Shown in pieces: positions 14,958 to 23,380 of a DNA stretch of 64,000 bases. Source of the stretch: CAIXTV01 sp964543995 (lineage in GTDB: Bacteria > Bacteroidota > Bacteroidia > Bacteroidales > CAIXTV01). Each line of letters begins with the position of its first letter. The first letter of the stretch is position 1. Where the stretch lies: assembly GCA_964543995.1 (NCBI GenBank), contig CAZJBB010000002.1, positions 4,815-68,814 of the forward strand, given 5' to 3'. The notes below the pieces were generated by a model. The model was not told where the DNA came from. It made no database searches and saw only the letters and a program-made list of their open reading frames with translations. Made by a program: the position numbers and the translations under genes.

Positions 14958-16256
14958 CTATTTATTGTAAAGCAGATGAAAGTCGGTGAGGGTGTCGGAA
15001 AAAGCAATAGGGTTATGCATTGAAAGCCCCGGCCAAGAATACACTTCTATGGAGGTGGGTCCGGCCAAATAAATATCATTGTTTAGACTATTGATTCTTA
15101 TTTGACGTGCTGTTTTACCGGTAATGATGGCATTAAGCGACTCTGAAATCATATCAAACACAAAAACATCGTTTGTTCCTGCAATCAAAAGGTGAGTTTG
15201 ATCCAATACCTCCACCCGGGTAATGGCTTGATTGAATGCAGTAGCGACATTGGCAAAGGAATTATTGACAATACTATAGAGCTTGATAGCACCCACCGCA
15301 TTCTCGTTTCCAATCAAATACACAAAATTGGGGGCTTTGGTGGCCATGCCCACTGTGGAAAATGCATTTAAGGGTAATTGCTGTAATAAATATCCGGTGG
15401 AAAGGGTGTACACACAAACTTTATCCTGTTGTCCTAACATGCTCTTTTTATCACATATTAAATAAGAACCATGGAGAAATGTAATTGTGGGTATCCAATT
15501 GGTTTCGATGCTGCTTGCCGTAAAAACTTGCGAACCACTTGACGTAAACCCCTTTAAATCCCCATTATTAAAACTAATATATAGCAAATTATTAGGTGCC
15601 AAATATAGGTTTTCGAAATAAGGAAACGGAGGAGATGCTTGATTGGAAAGCGTCCATTGATTTTGTTGTTGAGCGAGATCAAAAGCCGCTAATGGCAAAC
15701 TGTATTTGCCACCCCAAAATAAGAGCTGGCAGTTTGAGTTCACCGCGCTCACAATAAGATCGCTGTTAGAAGTCACTAAGTTTTGTTGAAGCGAAGCACT
15801 ATCCGCTTTTATAATATGGATCTGATTTAGATTTTTAGTAATTCCAATAATTCCCATGAGCTTTTGAGGAATTCCCGTGATGTAAACTGGGTGATACGAT
15901 GATGTTTGATTCACTCCATCGGAAGCCATCACCGAGAGGTAATAAATACCCGTATTCAATGAAACATTATGGATGCCATACCACTTGTCAACGATAAATA
16001 TGGCTGCATTGGGTTGAAAATCCAATTCATTCACTACCGGAATTCGATTTTCATTCACCAAACTGACCTTAATCCATTTCACAAGGGTATTGTCGGAAAC
16101 TTGAATGTTCAAATGCATAGAGTCCATAACAGAAAAGGATGCATTTACACCTGGGGCATTAATCACTATGCTTGGGGACTGCGTATCGGTATCTTTTTTA
16201 CAGGACCACAGTAATATTAGAAAACAAAACCCCAAGAGCGTCTTTAAATTTAACAT
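14958..16256 (-). CDS. Lipoprotein with Ig-like and beta-propeller-like regions
   Basis: This 432-residue protein has a lipoprotein signal peptide (lipobox LLWSC, Cys at 19) followed by KKDTD. Residues about 28-128 look like an Ig/cadherin-type beta sandwich (VINAPGVNASFSVMDSMHL). The rest has repeating beta-strand segments with FDLAQQQNQW, YISFNNGDLKGF, VFVFDMISESL and SIEVYSWPGL, resembling a six- or seven-bladed propeller of the WD40/quinoprotein class. No catalytic residues can be named. It ends one base into a GTG of the next frame, directly before mnmD. A role as a surface-exposed binding lipoprotein is inferred. Confidence 0.7.
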   Translation of the reverse strand: MLNLKTLLGFCFLILLWSCKKDTDTQSPSIVINAPGVNASFSVMDSMHLNIQVSDNTLVKWIKVSLVNENRIPVVNELDFQPNAAIFIVDKWYGIHNVSLNTGIYYLSVMASDGVNQTSSYHPVYITGIPQKLMGIIGITKNLNQIHIIKADSASLQQNLVTSNSDLIVSAVNSNCQLLFWGGKYSLPLAAFDLAQQQNQWTLSNQASPPFPYFENLYLAPNNLLYISFNNGDLKGFTSSGSQVFTASSIETNWIPTITFLHGSYLICDKKSMLGQQDKVCVYTLSTGYLLQQLPLNAFSTVGMATKAPNFVYLIGNENAVGAIKLYSIVNNSFANVATAFNQAITRVEVLDQTHLLIAGTNDVFVFDMISESLNAIITGKTARQIRINSLNNDIYLAGPTSIEVYSWPGLSMHNPIAFSDTLTDFHLLYNK

Positions 16257-16278
16257 GCAGGTAAAATTACAACAAATC

Positions 16279-16309
16279 TTTGTCAGAATTAAAATAAACT
16301 ATACATTTG
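16279..16309 (+). promoter_or_regulatory. Well-formed Bacteroidota promoter for the exonuclease gene
   Basis: TTTG (16279-16282), a 19-base spacer, then TACATTTG (16302-16309) fit the TTTG / TAnnTTTG consensus with ideal spacing. The start codon at 16324 follows 14 bases later. The position supports that ATG over start codons further upstream. Confidence 0.7.
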
Positions 16310-16323
16310 AAAAACATTTTACC

Positions 16324-17028
16324 ATGGCAGGCATTCCCATTGAAAACATTCTGTTTTTAGATATTGAAACGGTACCACAGTATTCCGAATATGAGGAAGT
16401 ACCCGAACCTTTTAAAACCTTATGGAATAAAAAAGCCGAACGTCTTACTCAAAAAGAAGGAGATACGGCAGAAACCTTGTATCAACGAGCGGGAATTTAT
16501 TCGGAATTCGGTAAAATAATTTGTATTTCCATTGGTTATTTCAGAGAAAATGCCTTTAAAATCAAGTCATTTGCAAACGATGACGAAAGCATCATCCTAA
16601 ATGAATTTTCGTCACTTTTGAACAATAAAATCTTCAGAAACAATTGGTTTGTATGTGCCCATAACGGAAAAGAGTTCGATTTTCCATACATTGCCCGACG
16701 CATGATGGTACATGGAATTCAACTTCCTCACTTATTAAATGTTACAGGGAAAAAACCCTGGGAAACTTCCTTCTTGGATACCATGGAAATGTGGAAATTT
16801 GGCGATTATAAAAACTTTACCTCCTTGGAATTATTGGCAGCCATATTTAATATTCCAACCCCCAAAGATGATATCGACGGAAGTCAGGTTGCCGGAGTGT
16901 ATTGGAAAGAGAAAGATTTACCCCGCATTGCGAGCTATTGCAATAAGGATGTGATTACCATTTTTAAAATCTATTTGAGAATGACAGGGAAACCGGAAAT
17001 CCCGGATTTACAAATTACTTATTTCTAA
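16324..17028 (+). CDS. Predicted 3'-5' exonuclease, PolB-exonuclease-like (RNase H fold)
   Basis: The protein has 234 residues from ATG 16324. An in-frame upstream extension exists but would cross the promoter and the divergent lipoprotein gene. Exonuclease motif I is FLDIETVPQY (D and E near residues 10-12), motif II lies in FVCAHNGKEFDFPYIARRM, and motif III is YCNKDVITIFKIYLRM. These are the DEDD-type residues of the DNA_pol_B_exo2 family. It is expected to remove nucleotides from DNA 3' ends. The gene converges on folA and their 3' ends overlap by 21 bases. Confidence 0.85.
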   Translation: MAGIPIENILFLDIETVPQYSEYEEVPEPFKTLWNKKAERLTQKEGDTAETLYQRAGIYSEFGKIICISIGYFRENAFKIKSFANDDESIILNEFSSLLNNKIFRNNWFVCAHNGKEFDFPYIARRMMVHGIQLPHLLNVTGKKPWETSFLDTMEMWKFGDYKNFTSLELLAAIFNIPTPKDDIDGSQVAGVYWKEKDLPRIASYCNKDVITIFKIYLRMTGKPEIPDLQITYF

Positions 17029-17517
17029 TTTTCTGTCATATACCTGAAACTGATAATTAAGTTCGGTTTTTCCGTCTGTCATCATTTCGGATGCTTCTGT
17101 TAAATCCCATTGACTTTCAAGTATTTCAGGAAAAAAAACATCTGCATCAAAGTCCTTAAACACTTTGGTAATGTAAAGTTTTTGTGCCAAGCCGAAAAAC
17201 TGTTTATAAATTGCACCACCGCCAATAATAAAGTTTTCTTGCTCATTATCACACGATTCAATGGCTTCTGTTATGGAATATACGGTAATGCTATTATCGA
17301 TTTTCTCCCCTTCAATGTCCGTCAAAACAATGTTTTTTCTGTTGGGCAGTGGTTTAAACGGTAAAGATTCCCAGGTTTTTTTCCCCATGACCACGGTATG
17401 TCCTGAAGTAATTTTTTTAAAGTGTTTTAAATCGTCGGACAAGTGCCAAAGCAGATCGTTGTTTTTACCTATGGCATAGTTTTGTGCAATGGCGACAATA
17501 ATAGAAATGGGTTTCAT
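17008..17517 (-). CDS. folA: Dihydrofolate reductase
   Basis: This 169-residue enzyme reduces dihydrofolate to tetrahydrofolate with NADPH. Visible hallmarks are SIIVAIAQNYAIGKNNDLLWHL (N-terminal strand and Met20-type loop), the active-site aspartate in LSDDLKHFK, VVMGKKTWESLP for NADPH binding and FIIGGGAIYKQF. It sits 9 bases after thyA, the classic pair in which FolA regenerates the folate oxidised by ThyA. The 3' end overlaps the convergent exonuclease gene by 21 bases. Confidence 0.95.
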   Translation of the reverse strand: MKPISIIVAIAQNYAIGKNNDLLWHLSDDLKHFKKITSGHTVVMGKKTWESLPFKPLPNRKNIVLTDIEGEKIDNSITVYSITEAIESCDNEQENFIIGGGAIYKQFFGLAQKLYITKVFKDFDADVFFPEILESQWDLTEASEMMTDGKTELNYQFQVYDRKLEISNL

Positions 17518-17526
17518 GAGTGTATT

Positions 17527-18321
17527 TTAAATGGAAACAGCGGCTTTAATATGGGGCAAAGGATCGTAGTTGGTTAATTGGAAATCATCATAAGTAAAAT
17601 CGAAAATATCATGAACCAAAGGATTAATAGACATTACAGGCAATTCTTTGGGGGTTCTGCTGAGTTGTAATTTGGCCTGATCCAAATGGTTGAGGTACAG
17701 GTGGGCATCACCCAAGGTATGTACAAACTCCCCTGCTTGCAAACCACATACTTGAGCCATCATTAAAGTAAGTAATGCATAGGACGCAATATTAAAAGGA
17801 ACGCCTAAAAAAATGTCGGCACTTCGCTGATATAGCATACAGGATAACTTTCCTTGTGCTACATAAAACTGAAAAACGATGTGGCAAGGAGGCAAAGCCA
17901 TTTTTTCAATTTCTCCAACATTCCAAGCACTCACCAATAAGCGTCTGGAGTCTGGGTTTTTCTTAATCATTTCAACCAAGGAAGTGATTTGATCTATTTG
18001 TCTGTTGTCGGCTGTATTCCAACTTCTCCATTGTGCACCATAGATGGGTCCTAGATTTCCGTTTTCGTCTGCCCATTCATCCCAAATACTCACCTTATTT
18101 TCTTTTAAATAGGCAATGTTGGTTTCGCCTTTTAAAAACCAAAGCAACTCATAAATAATCGACCGTAAGTGCAATTTTTTGGTGGTCAACAAAGGAAATC
18201 CTTTGGCTAAATCGAATCGCATTTGGTGTCCAAAAACACTCATCGTTCCGGTTCCGGTTCTGTCGTCTTTTTGAACACCGTGTTCCAAAACATGTTGAAG
18301 TAAGTCGAGGTATGGTTTCAT
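17527..18321 (-). CDS. thyA: Thymidylate synthase
   Basis: This 264-residue enzyme converts dUMP to dTMP using methylene-tetrahydrofolate, with the same length as the E. coli enzyme. The nucleophile is C146 in ALPPCHIVFQF, the phosphate-binding arginines are in DSRRLLVSAWNV, and QRSADIFLGVPFNIASYALL is the dUMP-binding segment. First of the thyA-folA pair. A -7 element lies inside the 3' end of the upstream rlpA gene, 21 bases before the start. Confidence 0.97.
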   Translation of the reverse strand: MKPYLDLLQHVLEHGVQKDDRTGTGTMSVFGHQMRFDLAKGFPLLTTKKLHLRSIIYELLWFLKGETNIAYLKENKVSIWDEWADENGNLGPIYGAQWRSWNTADNRQIDQITSLVEMIKKNPDSRRLLVSAWNVGEIEKMALPPCHIVFQFYVAQGKLSCMLYQRSADIFLGVPFNIASYALLTLMMAQVCGLQAGEFVHTLGDAHLYLNHLDQAKLQLSRTPKELPVMSINPLVHDIFDFTYDDFQLTNYDPLPHIKAAVSI

Positions 18322-18340
18322 GTAAAATTGGTTTCAATTT

Positions 18341-19078
18341 TCAAAAATACACAACAAAACATCCCGGAAAATGCTTTTCGGCAGTTTTTTTAAATGCTTC
18401 GGCTTTTTGTGCAGTGGAAAAACCACCCGAAATGGCCCTAAAGAATTTTTTATCGTGAATCAATACCTCTTGACAAACCAAAGGTTCCTTATGGGTTTTC
18501 TTGAAATTTTTCTCAAACAATTCCCAATGGGCTTTACTACTGAAACTACCCAACTGCACCCCAAAGGATCTTTGGGAGGGCTGAACCTTGCTTTCCCCCA
18601 CAGTCAAAAGGGTATCTGTTTTCTGTTCTATAAGACTATCCTTTAGAACCCCGGATTTTTTGACTTTAGCTGCCAATATATTGGTTTTAAACACACTCCC
18701 TTCGCCCAATTTTATGATTTCAACTTTTACTTTAGTGAGTCCGGCATATACATATCCCAGTGCATTGGCTGCTGCTTTAGATAGGTCAATAATTCGATTG
18801 GAGATAAAGGGTCCTCTGTCGTTGATTCTCACTACCACTTGCTTTTGATTGCTCAAATTGGTAATTTTAACTTTGGTATTAAAGGGCAAAGTTGGATGGG
18901 CGGCAGTAAGATTATTTTGGGAAAAGGTTTCACCGCTTGCGGTAATTCGTCCTTCAAAACTATCGGCATAAAATGAAGCAATTCCTTTTTCAACTTTTTT
19001 TTGTTGACCCCAGCACTGGGGTTGAAATGGATTGATTAACAATATAGAAACACAAAAAATTTGTAATGCAAAATTCAT
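18341..19078 (-). CDS. RlpA-like septal lytic transglycosylase family protein with SPOR domain
   Basis: The protein has 245 residues: a signal peptide (about 1-24), a double-psi beta-barrel RlpA domain (about 33-115; GIASFYADSFEGRITASGE, AAHPTLPFNTKVKI, VRINDRGPF) and a C-terminal SPOR domain (about 168-245; FGVQLGSFSSKAHW). In Pseudomonas RlpA the domain cuts denuded glycan strands, and SPOR binds such glycans at the division site. The conserved aspartate of NDRGPF is present. It lacks a lipobox, so it is probably periplasmic or anchored only through SPOR binding. Confidence 0.88.
   Translation of the reverse strand: MNFALQIFCVSILLINPFQPQCWGQQKKVEKGIASFYADSFEGRITASGETFSQNNLTAAHPTLPFNTKVKITNLSNQKQVVVRINDRGPFISNRIIDLSKAAANALGYVYAGLTKVKVEIIKLGEGSVFKTNILAAKVKKSGVLKDSLIEQKTDTLLTVGESKVQPSQRSFGVQLGSFSSKAHWELFEKNFKKTHKEPLVCQEVLIHDKKFFRAISGGFSTAQKAEAFKKTAEKHFPGCFVVYF
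18342..18349 (-). promoter_or_regulatory. -7 promoter element for thyA-folA
   Basis: The minus strand reads TATTTTTG, matching TAnnTTTG. It overlaps the stop codon region of the upstream RlpA gene and lies 21 bases before the thyA ATG. Confidence 0.45.
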
Positions 19079-19112
19079 TCTTCAAGAAAGGGTTTTGCCG
19101 AAAACCGCTCGA

Positions 19113-19697
19113 TTATTTTTTTCTATTTTTTATTATATCCCTTAATTGAGATGCCGTCTCATATTCTTCGTTTTCAATTGATTTTTTCAGTAAATCTTCC
19201 AGTTCAGCAATAGAATACATATCATAAGGGTTTCCTTTTTCTTCTGTGCTTTCAATGTTTTGGGGAGGAGGAGCCAAAGAATCATCTTCTTCCAGTACAA
19301 CACCGGCGGCCACCAAAATATTTTCATAAGTATACATGGGGCAATGGTATCGAACGGCTAAAGCAACGGCATCGGAGGTTCTTGAATCTATTTCTTTGCG
19401 AATATGACCATCAAACAATATAAGTTTAGAGTAAAAAACACCTTCAGAAAAGCGATTGATGATAACTTCTTCGAGGTCAATGCCAAAAGCTTCGGTTGTG
19501 GTTTTAAATAGGTCGTGGGTAAGTGGGCGCGAAGGCTTTATTTTTTCTATCTCAATGGCAATGGATTGAGCTTCGCTTCCCCCAATAATTACAGGTAACC
19601 TTCTATTGCCTTTCATCTCGCCTAAAATGAGTGCATACGCTCCACTTTGCGATTGACTAAAGGAAATCCCCATAATTTCTAACTGAATTTTTTCCAT
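19113..19697 (-). CDS. Bifunctional nuclease (DUF151) protein with UVR motif
   Basis: This 194-residue protein has a DUF151 bifunctional nuclease domain (about 1-135; GMISFSQSQSG-like opening, LPVIIGGSEAQSIAIEIE, SRTSDAVALAVR) and a C-terminal UVR/UvrB-C-binding-like helix pair (about 160-194; IAELEDLLKKSIENEEYETA). This two-domain arrangement is standard in Bacteroidota. DUF151 proteins have reported DNase and RNase activity in plants, while the bacterial role is unclear. The gene is divergent from the membrane pyrophosphatase. Confidence 0.88.
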   Translation of the reverse strand: MEKIQLEIMGISFSQSQSGAYALILGEMKGNRRLPVIIGGSEAQSIAIEIEKIKPSRPLTHDLFKTTTEAFGIDLEEVIINRFSEGVFYSKLILFDGHIRKEIDSRTSDAVALAVRYHCPMYTYENILVAAGVVLEEDDSLAPPPQNIESTEEKGNPYDMYSIAELEDLLKKSIENEEYETASQLRDIIKNRKK

Positions 19698-19850
19698 TTA
19701 TAGATTATCAAAAAAGATTGGATAAAATTACATTTTTTTTTGTTATAATAGGGATTAAAATTACAATATACTCAACCTTTTCATATAGGTTTCTATATGC
19801 TAAAATTTCCTTAATGCTTGAAGAAGTATGTTTTGTAAAAAAAAATAACA

Positions 19851-19858
19851 TATTTTTG
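19851..19858 (+). promoter_or_regulatory. -7 promoter element for hppA
   Basis: TATTTTTG matches TAnnTTTG and lies 28 bases before the hppA start codon, followed by an A-rich leader. TTTTG at 19831-19835 is the closest -33 candidate, with a rather short 15-base spacer. Confidence 0.5.
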
Positions 19859-19885
19859 CAAAAAAATTAAATCACAAAAAAAACT

Positions 19886-22327
19886 ATGAAAAAAATCCTT
19901 TCCCTCATTTCTTTTATTGCATTTCCTTTTTTAGCTTTTTCAAGCGAAGCTGATTTGAAGATTCCCGATACTATAAAAGACCAACACATTTTATATTTGG
20001 GGTTTGTTGTTACTTTGCTTGGACTGTTTTTTGGTTTATATCAATTTATGAGAGTGCGTAAGCTTCCTGCTCATAAATCTATGTTGGATATAGCTGAAGT
20101 TATTTATCAAACATGTAAGGCATATTTAAGACAACAAGGAAAATTTCTCGCCATCCTTTTCATTTTTATTGGTGCAGCCGTAGCCGGTTATTTTGGGTTT
20201 TTATCACCCATTGGTGAAACCGCTGCTGCAAAATTTGGAAGCGTTGCTCTGATTATTGGATGGACTGTAATTGGGATATTAGGATCCTATACGGTTGCTG
20301 CTTTTGGTATTCGTATGAATACTTTAGCCAACGCCCGTATGGCATTTGCCTCTTTGAAAAAGAATCCTTTAGACTTATTAAAAATACCTTTAAATGCCGG
20401 TATGAGTATTGGTGTGGTGCTGATTTGTGTGGAATTGATTATGATGCTCATCATCTTATTATTTATGCCGGGAGATTTGGCCGGTGCTTGTTTTATCGGT
20501 TTCGCCATTGGTGAATCTTTAGGTGCTTCTGCTTTGCGTATTGCCGGTGGTATTTTTACCAAAATTGCTGACATCGGATCTGACTTAATGAAAGTGGTTT
20601 TCAAAATTGGGGAAGACGATCCACGTAACCCTGGTGTAATTGCTGACTGTACAGGTGACAATGCCGGTGATAGCGTTGGACCTACTGCCGATGGTTTTGA
20701 AACGTATGGAGTAACCGGTGTTGCACTCATTTCTTTTATCCTTCTTGCTGTGGGTGGTACTGCTTTTGGAATGACCGACCTTATTACCAGCGATTTAAAA
20801 GTGAAATTATTGGTTTGGATTTTTGTAATGCGAATTTTAATGATTATCACTTCCATTTTTGCTTTCTATATTAATGGTATGCTCAGCAATGCTTTATACA
20901 AAGGAAAAGAAGACTTGGATTTTGAAGCCCCCCTCACCAGCTTGGTTTGGATTACTTCTCTACTTTCTATTATTGTAACTTTTGCTGCATCTTTTGTTCT
21001 TATCCCCGACTTAAACGGAAACACCAATATGTGGTGGATATTATCAACCATTATTAGTTGTGGTACCATTGGTGGTGCTTTAATTCCTGAATTCACTAAA
21101 ATATTTACCTCACCTAAATCGGCTCACGTTAATGAAGTTGTTGCTGCCGGAAGAGAAGGGGGTGCATCTTTAGTGATCCTTTCCGGTTTGGTTGCTGGTA
21201 ACTTTTCTGCCCTATGGACAGGTTTGGTTTTCTTTGTTTTAATGTTCGTTGCTTATTTCGCAAGTACATTCGGGCTCGATACCTTAATGATTTATCCTTC
21301 AATTTTCGCCTTTGGTTTGGTTGCCTTTGGTTTATTAGGAATGGGACCGGTAACCATTGCTGTGGATAGTTACGGACCTGTTACCGATAATGCACAATCG
21401 GTTTATGAGCTTTCATTAATTGAAGATGATAAAGAAAAAGCAAGTGCTGAAATTGAAAAAGAATTTGGATTTAAACCTGATTGGGAAAAATCGAAACATT
21501 ATTTAGAAGCTAATGATGGTGCAGGAAATACATTTAAAGCTACCGCTAAACCGGTGTTAATTGGTACTGCTGTGGTTGGTGCCACCACCATGATCTTCTC
21601 TTTAATTCTTATGATTGAGAAAACCTTAGGTGTTAAGCCTGAATCTATCCTCAATTTATTAAATCCTTATACCATTCTTGGTTTTATTCTTGGTGGATGT
21701 GTTATTTATTGGTTTACCGGTGCTTCCATGCAAGCTGTTACCACTGGTGCTTACAGAGCCGTTGAATACATCAAGAAAAACATCAACCTCGACCCAAATG
21801 CTCCTAAAAAAGCGGATACCGCTAAGTCTATTGAAGTAGTGAAAATTTGTACCCAATATGCTCAAAAAGGAATGTTTAACATTTTTATTGGCATCTTTTT
21901 CTTCGCTTTAGCTTTCGCTTGTCTTTCATCTCCTTCGGGAATTGGTGGCGTTAATGCCGTTGCTTTGTTTATCAGCTACTTGATTTCTATCGCGGTTTTT
22001 GGATTGTTCCAAGCTATTTTTATGGCCAATGCCGGTGGTTGTTGGGATAACGCTAAAAAAGTAATTGAAGTGGATTTAAAAGAAAAAGGAACCCCTTTAC
22101 ATGATGCTTCTGTAGTGGGTGATACTGTGGGTGACCCATTTAAAGATACTTCATCTGTTGCCTTAAACCCCATTATTAAATTTACAACCTTATTTGGTTT
22201 ATTGGCAATGGAAATTGCAATTTCTCCAAGCTTTAGAGATGTGGCTCCTTATTTTGGTGTTTCCTTCTTTATCGTTGCTTTAATTTTTGTTTGGAGATCG
22301 TTCTACCGTATGAGAATTGAAAAATAA
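19886..22327 (+). CDS. hppA: Membrane-bound ion-pumping pyrophosphatase
   Basis: This 813-residue protein with about 16 membrane segments couples pyrophosphate hydrolysis to H+ (or Na+) export. The substrate-site segment is DIGSDLMKVVFKIGEDDPRN then PGVIADCTGDNAGDSVGPTADG (about residues 230-275), and the C-terminal acidic cluster is VVGDTVGDPFKDTSSVALN. The residue that separates the two family classes is K551 in GAGNTFKATAKP; lysine there (as in GNTTKA) marks K+-independent proton pumps, while alanine marks K+-dependent ones. The N-terminal motif differs from the canonical DVGADLVGKVE, so this is a divergent subgroup. It is a single gene ended by a strong terminator. Confidence 0.93.
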   Translation: MKKILSLISFIAFPFLAFSSEADLKIPDTIKDQHILYLGFVVTLLGLFFGLYQFMRVRKLPAHKSMLDIAEVIYQTCKAYLRQQGKFLAILFIFIGAAVAGYFGFLSPIGETAAAKFGSVALIIGWTVIGILGSYTVAAFGIRMNTLANARMAFASLKKNPLDLLKIPLNAGMSIGVVLICVELIMMLIILLFMPGDLAGACFIGFAIGESLGASALRIAGGIFTKIADIGSDLMKVVFKIGEDDPRNPGVIADCTGDNAGDSVGPTADGFETYGVTGVALISFILLAVGGTAFGMTDLITSDLKVKLLVWIFVMRILMIITSIFAFYINGMLSNALYKGKEDLDFEAPLTSLVWITSLLSIIVTFAASFVLIPDLNGNTNMWWILSTIISCGTIGGALIPEFTKIFTSPKSAHVNEVVAAGREGGASLVILSGLVAGNFSALWTGLVFFVLMFVAYFASTFGLDTLMIYPSIFAFGLVAFGLLGMGPVTIAVDSYGPVTDNAQSVYELSLIEDDKEKASAEIEKEFGFKPDWEKSKHYLEANDGAGNTFKATAKPVLIGTAVVGATTMIFSLILMIEKTLGVKPESILNLLNPYTILGFILGGCVIYWFTGASMQAVTTGAYRAVEYIKKNINLDPNAPKKADTAKSIEVVKICTQYAQKGMFNIFIGIFFFALAFACLSSPSGIGGVNAVALFISYLISIAVFGLFQAIFMANAGGCWDNAKKVIEVDLKEKGTPLHDASVVGDTVGDPFKDTSSVALNPIIKFTTLFGLLAMEIAISPSFRDVAPYFGVSFFIVALIFVWRSFYRMRIEK

Positions 22328-22340
22328 TATCAACTACTAT

Positions 22341-22376
22341 AAAAAATGGCTGTCTCAAAAGGACAGCCATTTTTTT
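22341..22376 (+). terminator. Intrinsic terminator after hppA
   Basis: Arms AAAAAATGGCTGTC (22341-22354) and GACAGCCATTTTTT (22362-22375) pair perfectly around a 7-base loop and end in a T-run. It also works as an A/T-flanked stem on the other strand and may end transcripts from the convergent moaA side, although it is about 200 bases from moaA. Confidence 0.85.
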
Positions 22377-22579
22377 ATAATGAAAATCCTTTGCTTTCTA
22401 TTCAGCTTTGGTCTTTTAAGTTATTGGATACTAAGTTATTATACCATTTTGAATTTTATAATCATCCAATTGAATTATTGATTAAAGGGCAAGCAAAAAC
22501 GGTCAACCTTATTTCGGCATGGACAGGACAATTTGCGTCTTCGCTATCCTAAATTCAAACATCAATACCCCGCTTCCTG

Positions 22580-23380
22580 CTACCCTCCAATATTATGAAA
22601 AGCATTCGTTAGGTTATGGGTTCCACAAGGGGGTTTTTGCTGAGTGGCTTGATGTAAAGCCTCTTTAAAGCCTAATTTTCGTATATCAAACTCAAGATCG
22701 TTGAACAAACAGGGTTTTAGTTTACCGTCAGACGTAAGTCGTAATCGAGAACAAACAGAACAATCTCCGCCACTGCCTCCTTCAACGGTCGAAAAGCTAC
22801 CGGTATGCAACTGCATTTGATGAATAAAGCGAGCTTCTAAGCCTTCTTTTTCACAAAAAGCTTTTACAGCAAGGGCATCTGCTTCCTGAGAATGCTGTTG
22901 AACCACACAATTAACTTTAATGGGAAATAAGCCTGCCAACTTTGCTGCCCTGATACCGGAGAATACTTTATTGATATCACCTCCGCGGGTAAGGGCATAA
23001 AATCGGTCTTTATCTAAGGTGTCGAGACTGATATTAATTCTATGTAAGCCCGATTCAAATAAATCTTGGGCAAAATCCTCAAGCAATATACCATTGGTTG
23101 TGAGGGATAAGTCCTTAATGCCTTGTAAGGCGGCAATATTGCGAATCAGTTCCAAAACATTTCTTCGAATCAAAGGTTCTCCCCCTGTAATTCTCACTTT
23201 TTCAATTCCCAATTCCACGGCCACTTTTACAAAATCGAATATTTCTTCTAAGGTTAGAATTTCGGAATGTTTTAGCAATTGAACCCCCTCTTCGGGCATG
23301 CAGTAGGTACACCTGAGGTTGCAACGATCCGTGACTGAAATTCTCAGATAGTTGATTTTTCGGTTAAATGAGTCGTACAT
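22580..23380 (-). CDS. moaA: Compact MoaA-like GTP 3',8-cyclase (radical SAM)
   Basis: This 266-residue radical SAM protein matches the first enzyme of molybdenum cofactor synthesis. The N-terminal cluster is C20-x3-C24-x2-C27, followed by the GGEPL motif (66-70), TTNG (94-97) and NISLDTL (116-122). The C-terminal cluster is C207-x2-C210-x13-C224 in CSVCSRLRLTSDG, and the chain ends in the double glycine needed by MoaA. It is about 60-70 residues shorter than typical MoaA (325-340): roughly 50 residues are missing between the two clusters and about 20 after the second. The start overlaps the moeA stop by 17 bases. I see no moaC, moaE or moaD here. Confidence 0.82.
   Translation of the reverse strand: MYDSFNRKINYLRISVTDRCNLRCTYCMPEEGVQLLKHSEILTLEEIFDFVKVAVELGIEKVRITGGEPLIRRNVLELIRNIAALQGIKDLSLTTNGILLEDFAQDLFESGLHRINISLDTLDKDRFYALTRGGDINKVFSGIRAAKLAGLFPIKVNCVVQQHSQEADALAVKAFCEKEGLEARFIHQMQLHTGSFSTVEGGSGGDCSVCSRLRLTSDGKLKPCLFNDLEFDIRKLGFKEALHQATQQKPPCGTHNLTNAFHNIGG

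Noticed and set aside
16105..16323. Longer start for the 3'-5' exonuclease
   Set aside because: The extension lies across the promoter and antisense to the lipoprotein gene; the ATG at 16324 follows a well-spaced promoter.
20287..20856. 189-codon minus-strand frame inside hppA
   Set aside because: Its hydrophobic, Pro/Ala-rich product is the mirror of membrane helices; the sense gene has clear motifs.
22346..22552. 68-codon plus-strand frame after hppA
   Set aside because: It begins inside the terminator stem and has no family resemblance.
22580..23380. Compact MoaA as a pseudogene
   Set aside because: All cluster cysteines and the C-terminal double glycine are intact and the frame is uninterrupted, so it is more likely functional.
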